A stretch of 30,987 nt of DNA from assembly GCA_016781705.1 (NCBI GenBank), contig JADDPV010000040.1, forward strand, positions 1-30,987, read 5' to 3'. The notes under the pieces are model-generated. The model made no database searches, was not told where the DNA came from, and was given only the letters and a program-made list of their open reading frames with translations. The position numbers and the translations under genes were made by a program. This DNA comes from Rubrobacter sp. (GTDB lineage Bacteria > Actinomycetota > Rubrobacteria > Rubrobacterales > Rubrobacteraceae). Shown one piece after another: positions 8,214 through 15,396 of this stretch (within the stretch, counting starts at the first letter, position 1; each line of letters opens with the position of its first letter).

Positions 8214-9416
8214 CTATGCCCGTCCCCGCGCGTCCTTCCCCGCCGCGGAGCGGCGGATGACCTCGTCGCGCAGGCGGTTCGTGTAGGCAGCGTGGGCGGC
8301 CCGGATGTCCGTCATGTTGTCGTGGCCGAACTTCTCGAGGAAGGCTTCGGCCAGCACGATGGCGACCATCGCTTCGCCGACGACGGCCGCGGCGGGGACG
8401 GCGCACGAGTCGGCCCGCTCGCGGAAGGCGCGCGCGGGCTCGTAAGTCGAGAGGTCCACCGTGCGCAAGGCGCGGGCTATCGTCGAGATCGGCTTCATGG
8501 CCGCCGCCACGACGACGGGCTCGCCGTTGGTCATCCCGCCCTCCAGGCCCCCGAGGCGGTTGCTCGTGCGCGAGAGGCGCCCATCTTCAAGGACGATCTC
8601 GTCCTGCACCTCGCTGGAGCGGCGGCTGGCAACCCCGAAGCCCATCCCCACCTCGACGCCCTTTATGGCGTTGATGGACATCAGGGCATGGGCGAGCTTC
8701 GCGTCGAGCTTGTCGCGCCAGTCCACGTAGGACCCCAGCCCCGGCGGGCACCCCTCGGCGACGACGACGAACTCCCCGCCCAGAGCGTCGCGGGCGTGGC
8801 GGGCGGCATCTATCTCCGCCTTCATCCTCTCGGTGGCCTCCTCATCGGGGCAGCGCACCTCCGATTCGTCGGCCTTGCTCGCAAGGAGCGCCGCCCTCTC
8901 CTTGTCGAAGCTAGCCGCCCCGATAACGTACACCGCGCTACTGATCCTGATGCCGAACTCCGCGAGCAGCTTCCTGGCGACGCCACCGGCGGCGACCCGG
9001 GCGGTGGTCTCGCGGGCGCTGGAGCGCTCGAGGACGTTGCGCAGGTCGTCGAAGGCGTACTTCTGCATCCCGGCCAGGTCGGCGTGGCCGGGCCGCGGTA
9101 GGGTCACCTTCTTGACGGAATTGGAGCCCTGGGGCGGGTCCGGGGACATGCGGTCTTCCCAGTTCGCGTAGTCGCGGTTGCGCACCAACATGGCGACCGG
9201 GGACCCCAGCGTGTAGCCGTGGCGCACGCCGCCCAGGAACTCGACCTCGTCCTTCTCTATCTTCTGCCGGCCGCCCCGACCGTAGCCCTTCTGCCGCCTC
9301 GCCAAGTCCCCGTTCACGTCGTCCGCGATCAGCCCCAGCCCAGCCGGGACCCCGTGTACCAGGGTCACCTCCGCTGGCCCGTGCGACTCGCCCGCTGTAG
9401 AAAAACCGAATCTCAC
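8214..9416 (-). CDS. aroC: Chorismate synthase
   Basis: Reduced-FMN-dependent conversion of EPSP to chorismate. From GTG 9416 it is 400 residues beginning MRFGFSTAGESHGPAEV, aligned to the family start. The frame is open 19 codons further up, but those residues are unlike the family and run into the promoter. Diagnostic segments are RQKGYGRGGRQKIEKD, RNRDYANW, RPGHADLAGMQKY and RSSARETTARVAAG. The ribosome site is poor: GAGAGGA lies about 14 nt upstream. A promoter at 9462-9490 makes it the first gene of aroC-K-B-Q. aroA, aroE, aroD and aroG are not in the window. Confidence 0.96.
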   Translation of the reverse strand: MRFGFSTAGESHGPAEVTLVHGVPAGLGLIADDVNGDLARRQKGYGRGGRQKIEKDEVEFLGGVRHGYTLGSPVAMLVRNRDYANWEDRMSPDPPQGSNSVKKVTLPRPGHADLAGMQKYAFDDLRNVLERSSARETTARVAAGGVARKLLAEFGIRISSAVYVIGAASFDKERAALLASKADESEVRCPDEEATERMKAEIDAARHARDALGGEFVVVAEGCPPGLGSYVDWRDKLDAKLAHALMSINAIKGVEVGMGFGVASRRSSEVQDEIVLEDGRLSRTSNRLGGLEGGMTNGEPVVVAAAMKPISTIARALRTVDLSTYEPARAFRERADSCAVPAAAVVGEAMVAIVLAEAFLEKFGHDNMTDIRAAHAAYTNRLRDEVIRRSAAGKDARGRA

Positions 9417-9461
9417 CGTCCGAAAACACGTCCTCTCTAGGAGTAGACTTCCACCGCGCCA

Positions 9462-9490
9462 AATATAAACCACCGCCTCCGCCTAGTCAT
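9462..9490 (-). promoter_or_regulatory. Candidate SigA-type promoter of the aro operon
   Basis: The minus strand reads ATGACT (9485-9490), a 17-nt spacer, then TATATT (9462-9467). That is 4 of 6 matches at -35 and a near-consensus -10 in an AT-rich patch that stands out from the flanks. A start near 9455 leaves a leader of about 40 nt before the aroC GTG. It follows the stop of the pilus module by 40 nt, separating the two transcription units. Confidence 0.6.
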
Positions 9491-9529
9491 CCCGGCGGCG
9501 GTAGCGACGCCGCGTAGGAGGCGGCCGTC

Positions 9530-10180
9530 CTACGGGCGCAGTTCGCCGCCGCTGTCGAAGAGATCGTCCCCGCCGCCACCGCCATACTGGTCGCCGTCCG
9601 CGCCACCGTCGCCGGTCCCACCGCCGCCGCCGTCGCCGAAGCCCGGGTCACCGGGGAAAGTCTGGTCCATAAAGTCGCCGCCATTGCCTCCGTCGCCGTA
9701 CTGGTCGTCGCCCGCGCCGCCATCGGTCGTGTCGTCGTCGTCGGTCGTGCCGCCATCGGTCGTGCCGCCACCGGTCGTGTCGTCGTCGGTCCCGCCGTCG
9801 TCTCCATCTTCGTCGGCGGGTGGTGGGAAGAGCTCGCGGAAGGGGTCTTTGCTCTCATAGGCCGCGAAGGATTCGGTATCGCGGTTCTCCACGGACGGGG
9901 CAGGCGTGCCGGAAGCGCCGCCGCCCTCATTGGGATTTTGGGCGACCTGGCCGGAGGGCTGGTTAGCCTGGTTAGCGACTTGCCGGCGGTCTTCGCCGCC
10001 TGGGTCTCCGATCAGGGCGCCCGCCACGATCCAGGCGAAGATGATTAGCGCGAGTGCCCCCAGGACGGGGGGGATGACCTTGTTGTCGCGCAAAAGGCCC
10101 TCGCGCAGCCCCTGCATCGCGCGGGTGACCCTCGCCCTCGGCCCACGCTCGGGCTCCATCAGTTGAAAGCGGCGCACCAT
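9530..10180 (-). CDS. PilP-like bitopic membrane protein with disordered Asp/Gly/Thr-rich tail
   Basis: 216 residues from ATG 10180, one nt after the pilO stop. A basic cytoplasmic segment (1-35) precedes one membrane helix (about 38-58, VIPPVLGALALIIFAWIVAGALI). A linker then leads to ESKDPFRELFPPP near 109-121, which recalls the (K/R)DPF motif of the pilus lipoprotein PilP. The last 90 residues are Asp, Gly and Thr repeats, including DQYGDGG and DQYGGGG. There is no lipobox, so it is not a standard PilP. Position after pilM-N-O and the DPF motif suggest the fourth platform component; that is inference. The repeat tail is unlikely to fold. Confidence 0.75.
   Translation of the reverse strand: MVRRFQLMEPERGPRARVTRAMQGLREGLLRDNKVIPPVLGALALIIFAWIVAGALIGDPGGEDRRQVANQANQPSGQVAQNPNEGGGASGTPAPSVENRDTESFAAYESKDPFRELFPPPADEDGDDGGTDDDTTGGGTTDGGTTDDDDTTDGGAGDDQYGDGGNGGDFMDQTFPGDPGFGDGGGGGTGDGGADGDQYGGGGGDDLFDSGGELRP
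9723..9795. repeat. 15-nt tandem repeat in the tail of the PilP-like gene
   Basis: Two exact copies of TCGGTCGTGCCGCCA (9741-9755 and 9756-9770) are flanked by imperfect copies. On the coding strand they encode the Thr-Thr with Asp or Gly-rich pentapeptides of the tail. Such repeats can change copy number by slippage without breaking the frame. Confidence 0.7.
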
Positions 10181-10181
10181 C

Positions 10182-10868
10182 TTAAGGCGTGCCTCCCCCG
10201 GCGGGCGCCGTCGTACCTCCGCCGCCCGTCGTCGTCCCGCCCGGAGCGTCGGGCGGAGGCGTCACGGGAACCCCGCCCCCGGCGGGCTGGACGTAGGTCT
10301 CCGCCACGATCTCGACGGTCAGCAGGTCCCCGTTGCTCGCGACCGTCGTGGTCCCTCCACCCGCCGTGGTCCCTCCGCCTTCCTCGATTTCCTCATAGGT
10401 GACCTCGTTGATGGTCACTAGACGCGCCAGGTTCCTGACCCCGAGCACCAACTCCTGCATGTCCTCGTAGGTCCCCTCGAACGACATTGTAATCGGTATT
10501 ACTGAGAAGTCGCCGCCGTTCGTCGGGGAGGTCGGGGAGCCCGGCACGATGGAAAGCTGGGTGACGCCGGCCTCGTCCGCGACCTGCTCTATTTGGACCA
10601 CGAGGGTGGGGATCTCATCCTGCTCAGGGAGGCGCTTGGAGTACTCGAGGATTTGGCGCTCTATCTCGGGGGCGTTGCGCTGGATGTTCTCCAGCTCGGC
10701 GACTTGTTGCTCGAGCTGGGCGACCTGCTGCTCTCTTTGGGTGCGCTCGTCGTACGCATCGAGGTACCGCTGACGCAGGGGGCTGAACAGCAGGAAATAG
10801 TAGGCGACGGCGAGCAGGATCAGGACGAGTAGGGCCAGGATCAGGATGTTGCGGTCAGTGCGATCCAC
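10182..10868 (-). CDS. pilO: Type IV pilus platform protein PilO
   Basis: Bitopic inner-membrane protein that pairs with PilN to link the cytoplasmic PilM/motor to the pilus assembly site. From GTG 10868 it is 228 residues. One membrane helix spans about 8-30. A coiled coil rich in Gln and Glu follows (about 35-80). A ferredoxin-like extracellular domain comes next (ITMSFEGTYEDMQELVLGVRNL), then a Gly/Thr/Pro-rich C-terminal tail. It lies 2 nt after the pilN stop and 1 nt before the next gene. Function in this organism is inferred from family and context. Confidence 0.88.
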   Translation of the reverse strand: MDRTDRNILILALLVLILLAVAYYFLLFSPLRQRYLDAYDERTQREQQVAQLEQQVAELENIQRNAPEIERQILEYSKRLPEQDEIPTLVVQIEQVADEAGVTQLSIVPGSPTSPTNGGDFSVIPITMSFEGTYEDMQELVLGVRNLARLVTINEVTYEEIEEGGGTTAGGGTTTVASNGDLLTVEIVAETYVQPAGGGVPVTPPPDAPGGTTTGGGGTTAPAGGGTP

Positions 10869-10870
10869 TA

Positions 10871-11692
10871 CTAACGCTCACCCCCCGGCCTGATGGCCTC
10901 ATTTTCTTCCGCATACTGACCACCGTCTCCTCCATACTGACTGGCCAGGCTCTCTCCCCCATACTGGCTGGCCTGCGGTTCACCGCCTTGCGGCGTGCCA
11001 TCCTCTTCTTCTTGCGGTACGCTCTCGATGCGAACCTCGTTGCCGTTCTCGCCGATCCTGGTGACCAGCTCGGCGGCGACCTCAAAGGCAATGGCCTCCT
11101 CGGGGAAGGTCTCGCGGTCGAGCTCGGCGGTGGTGAGCTTGGCGTTCGCCAAGAAGCGCAGGTTATTCATCCTCACGACGAAGTCCGAGACGTTCTGGTA
11201 CTCGGGCAAGGCCAGGCCGGTAAACGTTATGGCGCCGGGCGGCTCGAGGTTCTGCACTTCCCCTGGCGTCTCCCCGCCGGGCGGGGCCTGCGCGTTCACC
11301 GGCGCGGCCATCCCGGTGAAGCTGTCGAGCGCCGTCGAGTCGGGGATGACGAACGCGAGCCCCTGCAGGAACTCGTCCCAGGCGAAGCGCGTCCGGTAGA
11401 TGCCGTCTGCTATGGGCTTCTTGGCATCCAGCCTCGCCTGCAGGTCCCGGAAGGGCGCGAGCTCCTGTATACGCGCCTGCATGCGGACGATGTTGTCGTC
11501 GAGGTCGGCGATGCGGTCCTGCTCGTTGCCCAGGCGGTAGGCGTAGAAGAGGTAGAGCCCGATCATCACAAGCACAAGCAAAGCGCCCAGGATGAGTAGT
11601 ATCCCCAGCAGGCCGGCCCGCGTCGTCGCCGGTACACCAGGCCGCCGGAGCCCGCGCCGGTCCTCCGGCGGTAGTAGGTTGATGCGTCTCAC
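10871..11692 (-). CDS. pilN: Type IV pilus platform protein PilN
   Basis: Bitopic partner of PilO. The N-terminus RRINLLPPEDR contains the INLLP motif known to dock into a groove of PilM. One membrane helix spans about 26-52. A coiled coil (DLDDNIVRMQARIQEL) and an extracellular domain (ITFTGLALPEYQNVSDFVVRMNNL) follow. The last 45 residues are acidic and disordered, with SQYGGE, SQYGGD and GQYAEE repeats. The start is GTG 11692, 37 nt after pilM. 273 residues is longer than typical PilN because of the tail. Assignment is secure from motif plus neighbours. Confidence 0.9.
   Translation of the reverse strand: MRRINLLPPEDRRGLRRPGVPATTRAGLLGILLILGALLVLVMIGLYLFYAYRLGNEQDRIADLDDNIVRMQARIQELAPFRDLQARLDAKKPIADGIYRTRFAWDEFLQGLAFVIPDSTALDSFTGMAAPVNAQAPPGGETPGEVQNLEPPGAITFTGLALPEYQNVSDFVVRMNNLRFLANAKLTTAELDRETFPEEAIAFEVAAELVTRIGENGNEVRIESVPQEEEDGTPQGGEPQASQYGGESLASQYGGDGGQYAEENEAIRPGGER
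10911..10973. repeat. Direct repeats encoding SQYGG in the pilN tail
   Basis: CCATACTGACTGGCC (10932-10946) and CCATACTGGCTGGCC (10959-10973) differ at one base and are 27 nt apart. A third, partial copy starts at 10912 (CATACTGAC). They encode the Ala-Ser-Gln-Tyr-Gly-Gly units of the PilN tail. Confidence 0.7.
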
Positions 11693-11729
11693 GGCGACCG
11701 TCCGGCGTCAGGCCTGGAGCCGGACTGCC

Positions 11730-12851
11730 TCACGCTTCCTCCAGCGACAACCCTACCGCCACGGCCAGCACGGGTTCCATGATCCTGAGCTGCTGGTCCG
11801 GCACGTTGGACTTGTTCCCCGACAGCTTTTGCAGCGGCGCCCCGCGCCGCACCGAGACCCCCAAGAGCTCCCCGAGGTAAGAGTCGAGCCCGTTCACCAG
11901 GGCGCCCTCGCCGGACACGAAGACCTGCGTCACCTCCAGCGAGCCCGACTGCGAGTAATGGTACTCGATGGACCTCTGCACGTCCTCGGCCAGGGCCTGC
12001 ACCGCGTCCTCCAGCCCCCGCCTAACGTCATACATCAACGCCGGGTCGAAGTCGTCGTCCTCGCCGTCCTTCTCCAGGTTCACACCGGGACCTTCACCTC
12101 CTTCGGCTTCAGAGCCAATCCTCACCCTGGGGTTCATGAGCTGGCGCTCAGCGTCCTCCTCGGGCAGGTCGGCGGCGTCGGCGACGGCCTGGGCGAGGTA
12201 GCCCGAGCCGCCGGGGACGAACCGGGTGAGGGTCGGGTTACCGTTCTGGGTGACGACGAGGCTGGAGATCTCGGATGCTACGTCTAGCAGGAGCGTGGCG
12301 TTCTCGTCGTCGAAGAGGGCGCTGGGGAGCGTCGAGCGCACCAGCGAGAGCGCCTTGACGTCTATCCCCTGGGGACGCAGGCCGGCGGCTCGGACGGCGG
12401 AGGCGTAGCGCCCGATCATGTCCTTCTGGGCGGCGACGATGAGGATGCGGTCGAGGTCGGAAGCCTCGCCCTGGGGGCCGAGCACCACGTAGTCCAGGAT
12501 GGCCTCGTCCATGGGCATGGGGATGTGGTCCTGGGCCTCGAACTGTATGGCGCCCTTGAGGTCGTCCTCGCTCATGCGCGGGAAGTCCAGTAGCCTCACG
12601 ACGACCTTCTGGTTGGCGATCCCGAGGTACACCGACTTGCCCTTGAACGAGTGCGAGGACCAGAGCTCCTTAAGCTCGGAGGCGAGCAGGTCGTGGTCCG
12701 CTACCTCGCCCTCCAAGATCGCACCCGGAGGCAGCTTGCGGTAGCCGACGTGGTTGAGCGTGTAGCCGCTGGCCCCGCCCGAGATCTGCACGGCCTTCAA
12801 CGCCCCGCGGTCTATGTCGAGCCCGACGACCGGTGCCCTGAACCTCCCCAC
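11730..12851 (-). CDS. pilM: Type IV pilus actin-like ATPase PilM
   Basis: Cytoplasmic actin/FtsA-fold protein that binds PilN and couples to the pilus motors. From GTG 12851 it has 373 residues and begins with the phosphate-1 motif VVGLDIDRGALKAVQIS. The typical LDFPRMSEDDLKGAIQFEAQDHIPMPMDEAILDY block follows, then ATLLLDVASEISSLVV (phosphate 2) and VFVSGEGALVNGLDSYL (adenosine motif). A strong ribosome site GGGGGAGGTG (12861-12870) lies 9 nt upstream. It is first of the tight pilM-N-O set and 41 nt downstream of pilD. Confidence 0.93.
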   Translation of the reverse strand: MGRFRAPVVGLDIDRGALKAVQISGGASGYTLNHVGYRKLPPGAILEGEVADHDLLASELKELWSSHSFKGKSVYLGIANQKVVVRLLDFPRMSEDDLKGAIQFEAQDHIPMPMDEAILDYVVLGPQGEASDLDRILIVAAQKDMIGRYASAVRAAGLRPQGIDVKALSLVRSTLPSALFDDENATLLLDVASEISSLVVTQNGNPTLTRFVPGGSGYLAQAVADAADLPEEDAERQLMNPRVRIGSEAEGGEGPGVNLEKDGEDDDFDPALMYDVRRGLEDAVQALAEDVQRSIEYHYSQSGSLEVTQVFVSGEGALVNGLDSYLGELLGVSVRRGAPLQKLSGNKSNVPDQQLRIMEPVLAVAVGLSLEEA

Positions 12852-12860
12852 CCCGCCCTA

Positions 12861-12870
12861 CACCTCCCCC
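12861..12870 (-). promoter_or_regulatory. Strong ribosome binding site of pilM
   Basis: GGGGGAGGTG on the minus strand, 9 nt before GTG 12851. It is the best Shine-Dalgarno match in the window and fixes the pilM start. It suggests pilM is initiated independently of pilD. Confidence 0.7.
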
Positions 12871-12892
12871 GCCACCGCCACCGCCGACGCCG

Positions 12893-13651
12893 TCATGCCG
12901 CCAGCCCGAACAACCCGCGGTACCAACCCCACATCTCCTGCCCGAAGAACAGGACCAAAACGCCCGCGACCGACAGGAACACCCCGAACGGCATCGCGGT
13001 CCTCCGACCCATCTTCCCGGACGCGATCAGGGCGCCCCCCACCAGGCCCCCTAACAGCGCCCCGACGAACACCGCGAGCGCCGCGTAGGGCCCCAGGAAA
13101 GCCCCCAGCATCCCGCCCATCTTCACGTCCCCCATCCCCATCCCGCGCGGGTACGCCAAGGCCAACGCGAACAGCCCCGCCGCCACCCCGACGGCTGAGA
13201 CGACGTACACCCACCAGCGCGCCGGGTCAATGGCGATCGCGAGCGCCAGCCCCGCGAGCGTCGCGGGGAACACGATCGCATTCGGCAACAACCGGTGCTC
13301 CAGGTCCGTCCCAGCGAGCGCGACCAGCACAGACACCAGAACCAGCGCCGAAGCCAGCGCCAGGGACAACCCGAACTCATACGCCGCCAGCCCGAAGAGG
13401 AACCCGGTGAGGCCCTCGACCAGCGGATAGCGTGGCGAGATGCGCGCCTTGCACTCCCGACACTTCCCCCGCAGCGCCAGGTACGAGAGCAGCGGGACGT
13501 TGTCGAGGCTCTTGATGGGAGCGCCACAGTTCGGACACCGCGAGCTGGGCCACGCTATAGACTGCCCCAGGGGGACCCGGTGAATAACCACGTTCAAGAA
13601 GCTCCCAATAACGAGCCCGAAGAGCCCGGCCACGACGGCGAGCGGGATCAC
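12893..13651 (-). CDS. pilD: Prepilin peptidase (PilD/ComC family)
   Basis: Polytopic membrane aspartyl protease that removes the leader from type IV prepilins and N-methylates the new end. 252 residues. The N-terminal helix with GSFLNVVIHRVPLG is followed by a cytoplasmic zinc loop with Cys39, Cys42, Cys64 and Cys67 (CPNC and CREC), indicating the bifunctional form. The catalytic aspartates are D116 in TDLEHRLLPN and D175 in GMGMGDVKM. Several membrane helices follow. It starts at GTG 13651, overlapping the preceding acyltransferase-like gene by four bases (GTGA). No pilin gene is in the window. Confidence 0.95.
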   Translation of the reverse strand: MIPLAVVAGLFGLVIGSFLNVVIHRVPLGQSIAWPSSRCPNCGAPIKSLDNVPLLSYLALRGKCRECKARISPRYPLVEGLTGFLFGLAAYEFGLSLALASALVLVSVLVALAGTDLEHRLLPNAIVFPATLAGLALAIAIDPARWWVYVVSAVGVAAGLFALALAYPRGMGMGDVKMGGMLGAFLGPYAALAVFVGALLGGLVGGALIASGKMGRRTAMPFGVFLSVAGVLVLFFGQEMWGWYRGLFGLAA

Positions 13652-14235
13652 CCCACCCGCCCCCCCTCTGGCACCACCGAAACCGCCGCCACCTTCACGT
13701 CCCCCTCGACGACCGCCTTGCGCCCAACGCTAGCATTCTGCCCCAGCACCGCCCGAGCTCCGACCCGCGCCCCCGGCCCGACCACCGCCCCCGCCGACAC
13801 CCAGGCCCCGGCCCCGACCACGGCGTCCCGGTCCACAAACGCCCGAGGCCCCACGTAACAGTGACTGCCCAAGGCCGCATCCGGGTGTACGACCGCCCCA
13901 GCGCACAGGACCGACCCGTCCCCAACGACCGCTTCGGCCGAAGCGTAAGCCACGGGGTGAATCGCCGTGAAAAAGCGTGCGCCCAAAACCCGGATGGAGT
14001 TCGCCACCCGCAACCGCGCCCCGTTGTCCGTGATCGCCACGACCACGTGTACCGCCTCGACCGACAACATGCTCTTCAACATCGCGACGTCGCCGAGCAC
14101 CGGGAAACCCCGCACCTCGCTTGGTAGCGCCGCGTGGGCGTCATCGTAGAACCCGATCACCCACGCCCCGAACCCGCCGGCAACGAGAACGTCCAGAGCC
14201 ACACGCCCGAAACCGCCAGCCCCTACGATAGCCAC
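13648..14235 (-). CDS. NeuD/PglD-like sugar O-acyltransferase (hexapeptide repeat), probably 5'-frameshifted
   Basis: 195 residues from GTG 14235. A Rossmann-like N-terminus (AIVGAGGFGRVALDVL) is followed by a left-handed beta helix of hexapeptides from about 93 (IHPVAYASAEAVVGDG). In characterised PglD/NeuD proteins this fold acetylates amino sugars with acetyl-CoA. The catalytic His of the EHD/DHD motif is Arg136 here (FVDRDAVVG), and the C-terminus is short, so activity is doubtful. The frame stays open and acidic upstream to about 14361 with no ATG, GTG or TTG. A leaderless-looking ATG at 14351 lies two bases out of frame. Coupled to pilD by a GTGA overlap; a role in pilin glycan modification is speculation. 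Confidence 0.72.
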   Translation of the reverse strand: MAIVGAGGFGRVALDVLVAGGFGAWVIGFYDDAHAALPSEVRGFPVLGDVAMLKSMLSVEAVHVVVAITDNGARLRVANSIRVLGARFFTAIHPVAYASAEAVVGDGSVLCAGAVVHPDAALGSHCYVGPRAFVDRDAVVGAGAWVSAGAVVGPGARVGARAVLGQNASVGRKAVVEGDVKVAAVSVVPEGGRVG

Positions 14236-14351
14236 CCTGATCGGCTCATCGAGGTCGATCTCCTGAGTTTGAACTTCCGGTTCAGGTATGCCAGCGGAGG
14301 TCTCTGGCTCTGCTATCTCGCTCTCCTCTCGGCAGTCGTCTCGGCACCCAT
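14236..14351 (-). other. Out-of-frame 5' extension of the acyltransferase gene
   Basis: ATG 14351 opens ATG GGT GCC GAG ACG ACT, which hits TAG after 12 codons. If two bases were removed at GAGAGGAGAG (14321-14330), it would run straight into an acidic linker (SEIAEPETSAGIPEPEVQT) and then the acyltransferase start, giving about 233 residues. Either a recent frameshift, a slippage-controlled switch, or a sequencing error. The rest of the stretch 14352-14441 holds only the candidate promoter. Confidence 0.5.
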
Positions 14352-14358
14352 GCGTGGC

Positions 14359-14367
14359 ATTCTAGCA
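14359..14367 (-). promoter_or_regulatory. Candidate extended -10 promoter of the acyltransferase-pil block
   Basis: The minus strand reads TGC-TAGAAT. The TAGAAT hexamer ends 7 nt before ATG 14351, so a normal start point falls on the ATG itself (leaderless arrangement, common in Actinomycetota). The 17-nt spaced -35 (TCGCAA) is weak, as allowed for extended -10 promoters. Inferred only. Confidence 0.4.
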
Positions 14368-14441
14368 TCACCACAAACAGCTTGCGACGGTCCCTACATA
14401 CTGCGGACGCCGAAAAGGCATCTACTACAGGTAGTGCACCC

Positions 14442-15362
14442 TCAACAAGAGAACGAGCCCTCCAAACGGTTTCCTCGCAGGAAGTCCCGCGCCGAAAGAG
14501 CACGCGAGCCAGGAAGCTGGAGCTCCAAAATCTCCAAAGCACCATCCCCACAGCTCACCAAAATCTTTTCTTTTGCAGGCAAAATCGTGCCCGGCTTCGC
14601 CTCGAAGGTCTCCTCGTCAACAACCCTGGACCGAAGGATCTTGATGGGGCCGCCCTGACTTACGTGGAAGGTGCGGGCACCTATATGTGGTGCAAGGGCG
14701 CGGACCAGATCATGCACCCTCCTAACCCCCTCACCCCACCTTATCAACCGATCCTTATCTTCTAGTTTAGCAGCATAAGTAGCGTTTGCACTATCCTGAT
14801 CAACGAGGGTTAGAGAGTTTTTCTCGAGCATATACATACCCTCTACTACAGCTTTAGCTCCGAGGTTGGCGAGGGTGTTCGTGAGTTCACCGCCGGTCAT
14901 GTCGGGCGGTATGGGGATTACGTGTTGCAGGGCCACGGGGCCGGTGTCGAGGCCCTCGTCCATCTTCATGAGGGAGACGCCGGTCTGTGTTTCGCCGTCC
15001 ATGATAGCGCGTTCGATGGGGGCGGCACCGCGGTACTTAGGGAGGAGGGAAGCGTGGACATTGTAGGCACCGTGGGGGGCGGCGTAGAGGGTGTCGGGGC
15101 GCAGGATCTGGCCGTATGCAGCAACCACGAGGGCGTCGTGCGTGGAGATTTCGCCTGCGACCTCGCCGATGTGTTCGGGCTGGCGCAGGGGGAGGTTGGC
15201 CGCGAGGGCAAGCTCCACCACCGGAGGTTTGACGAGCTTGCGGCCCCGGCCGCGTGGGCGGTCGGGTTGTGAGATCACGAGCCTAACATCGTGCTCGGAG
15301 GCGATGAGGCCGCGCAGGATCGTGGCGGCGAACTGGGGGGTGCCGGCGAAGGCGAGCTTCAT
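14442..15362 (-). CDS. fmt: Methionyl-tRNA formyltransferase
   Basis: Transfers the formyl group of 10-formyl-THF to initiator Met-tRNA. 306 residues from ATG 15362. It starts MKLAFAGTPQFA, with YGQILRP, the catalytic NVHASLLPKYRGAAPI and the MDEGLDTGP segment, then the C-terminal tRNA-binding domain. No Shine-Dalgarno is seen; a GATAAA lies 9 nt before the ATG. The 3' half (about 14442-14880) has about 42-57% GC in 60-nt blocks against about two-thirds in neighbours, with TTA, AGA and ATA codons rare elsewhere. The reading frame and domains are intact. It follows def by 34 nt. Confidence 0.95.
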   Translation of the reverse strand: MKLAFAGTPQFAATILRGLIASEHDVRLVISQPDRPRGRGRKLVKPPVVELALAANLPLRQPEHIGEVAGEISTHDALVVAAYGQILRPDTLYAAPHGAYNVHASLLPKYRGAAPIERAIMDGETQTGVSLMKMDEGLDTGPVALQHVIPIPPDMTGGELTNTLANLGAKAVVEGMYMLEKNSLTLVDQDSANATYAAKLEDKDRLIRWGEGVRRVHDLVRALAPHIGARTFHVSQGGPIKILRSRVVDEETFEAKPGTILPAKEKILVSCGDGALEILELQLPGSRALSARDFLRGNRLEGSFSC

Positions 15363-15396
15363 GGAGGGAGCTTTATCTCTCGGGCTCGGGTGCTCT

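Noticed and set aside
9495..9513. 6-bp GC hairpin (GCGGCG/CGCCGC) after the PilP-like gene as a terminator
   Set aside because: No T-run and a short stem that is common in this GC content; it may aid Rho-dependent ending but I cannot support it.
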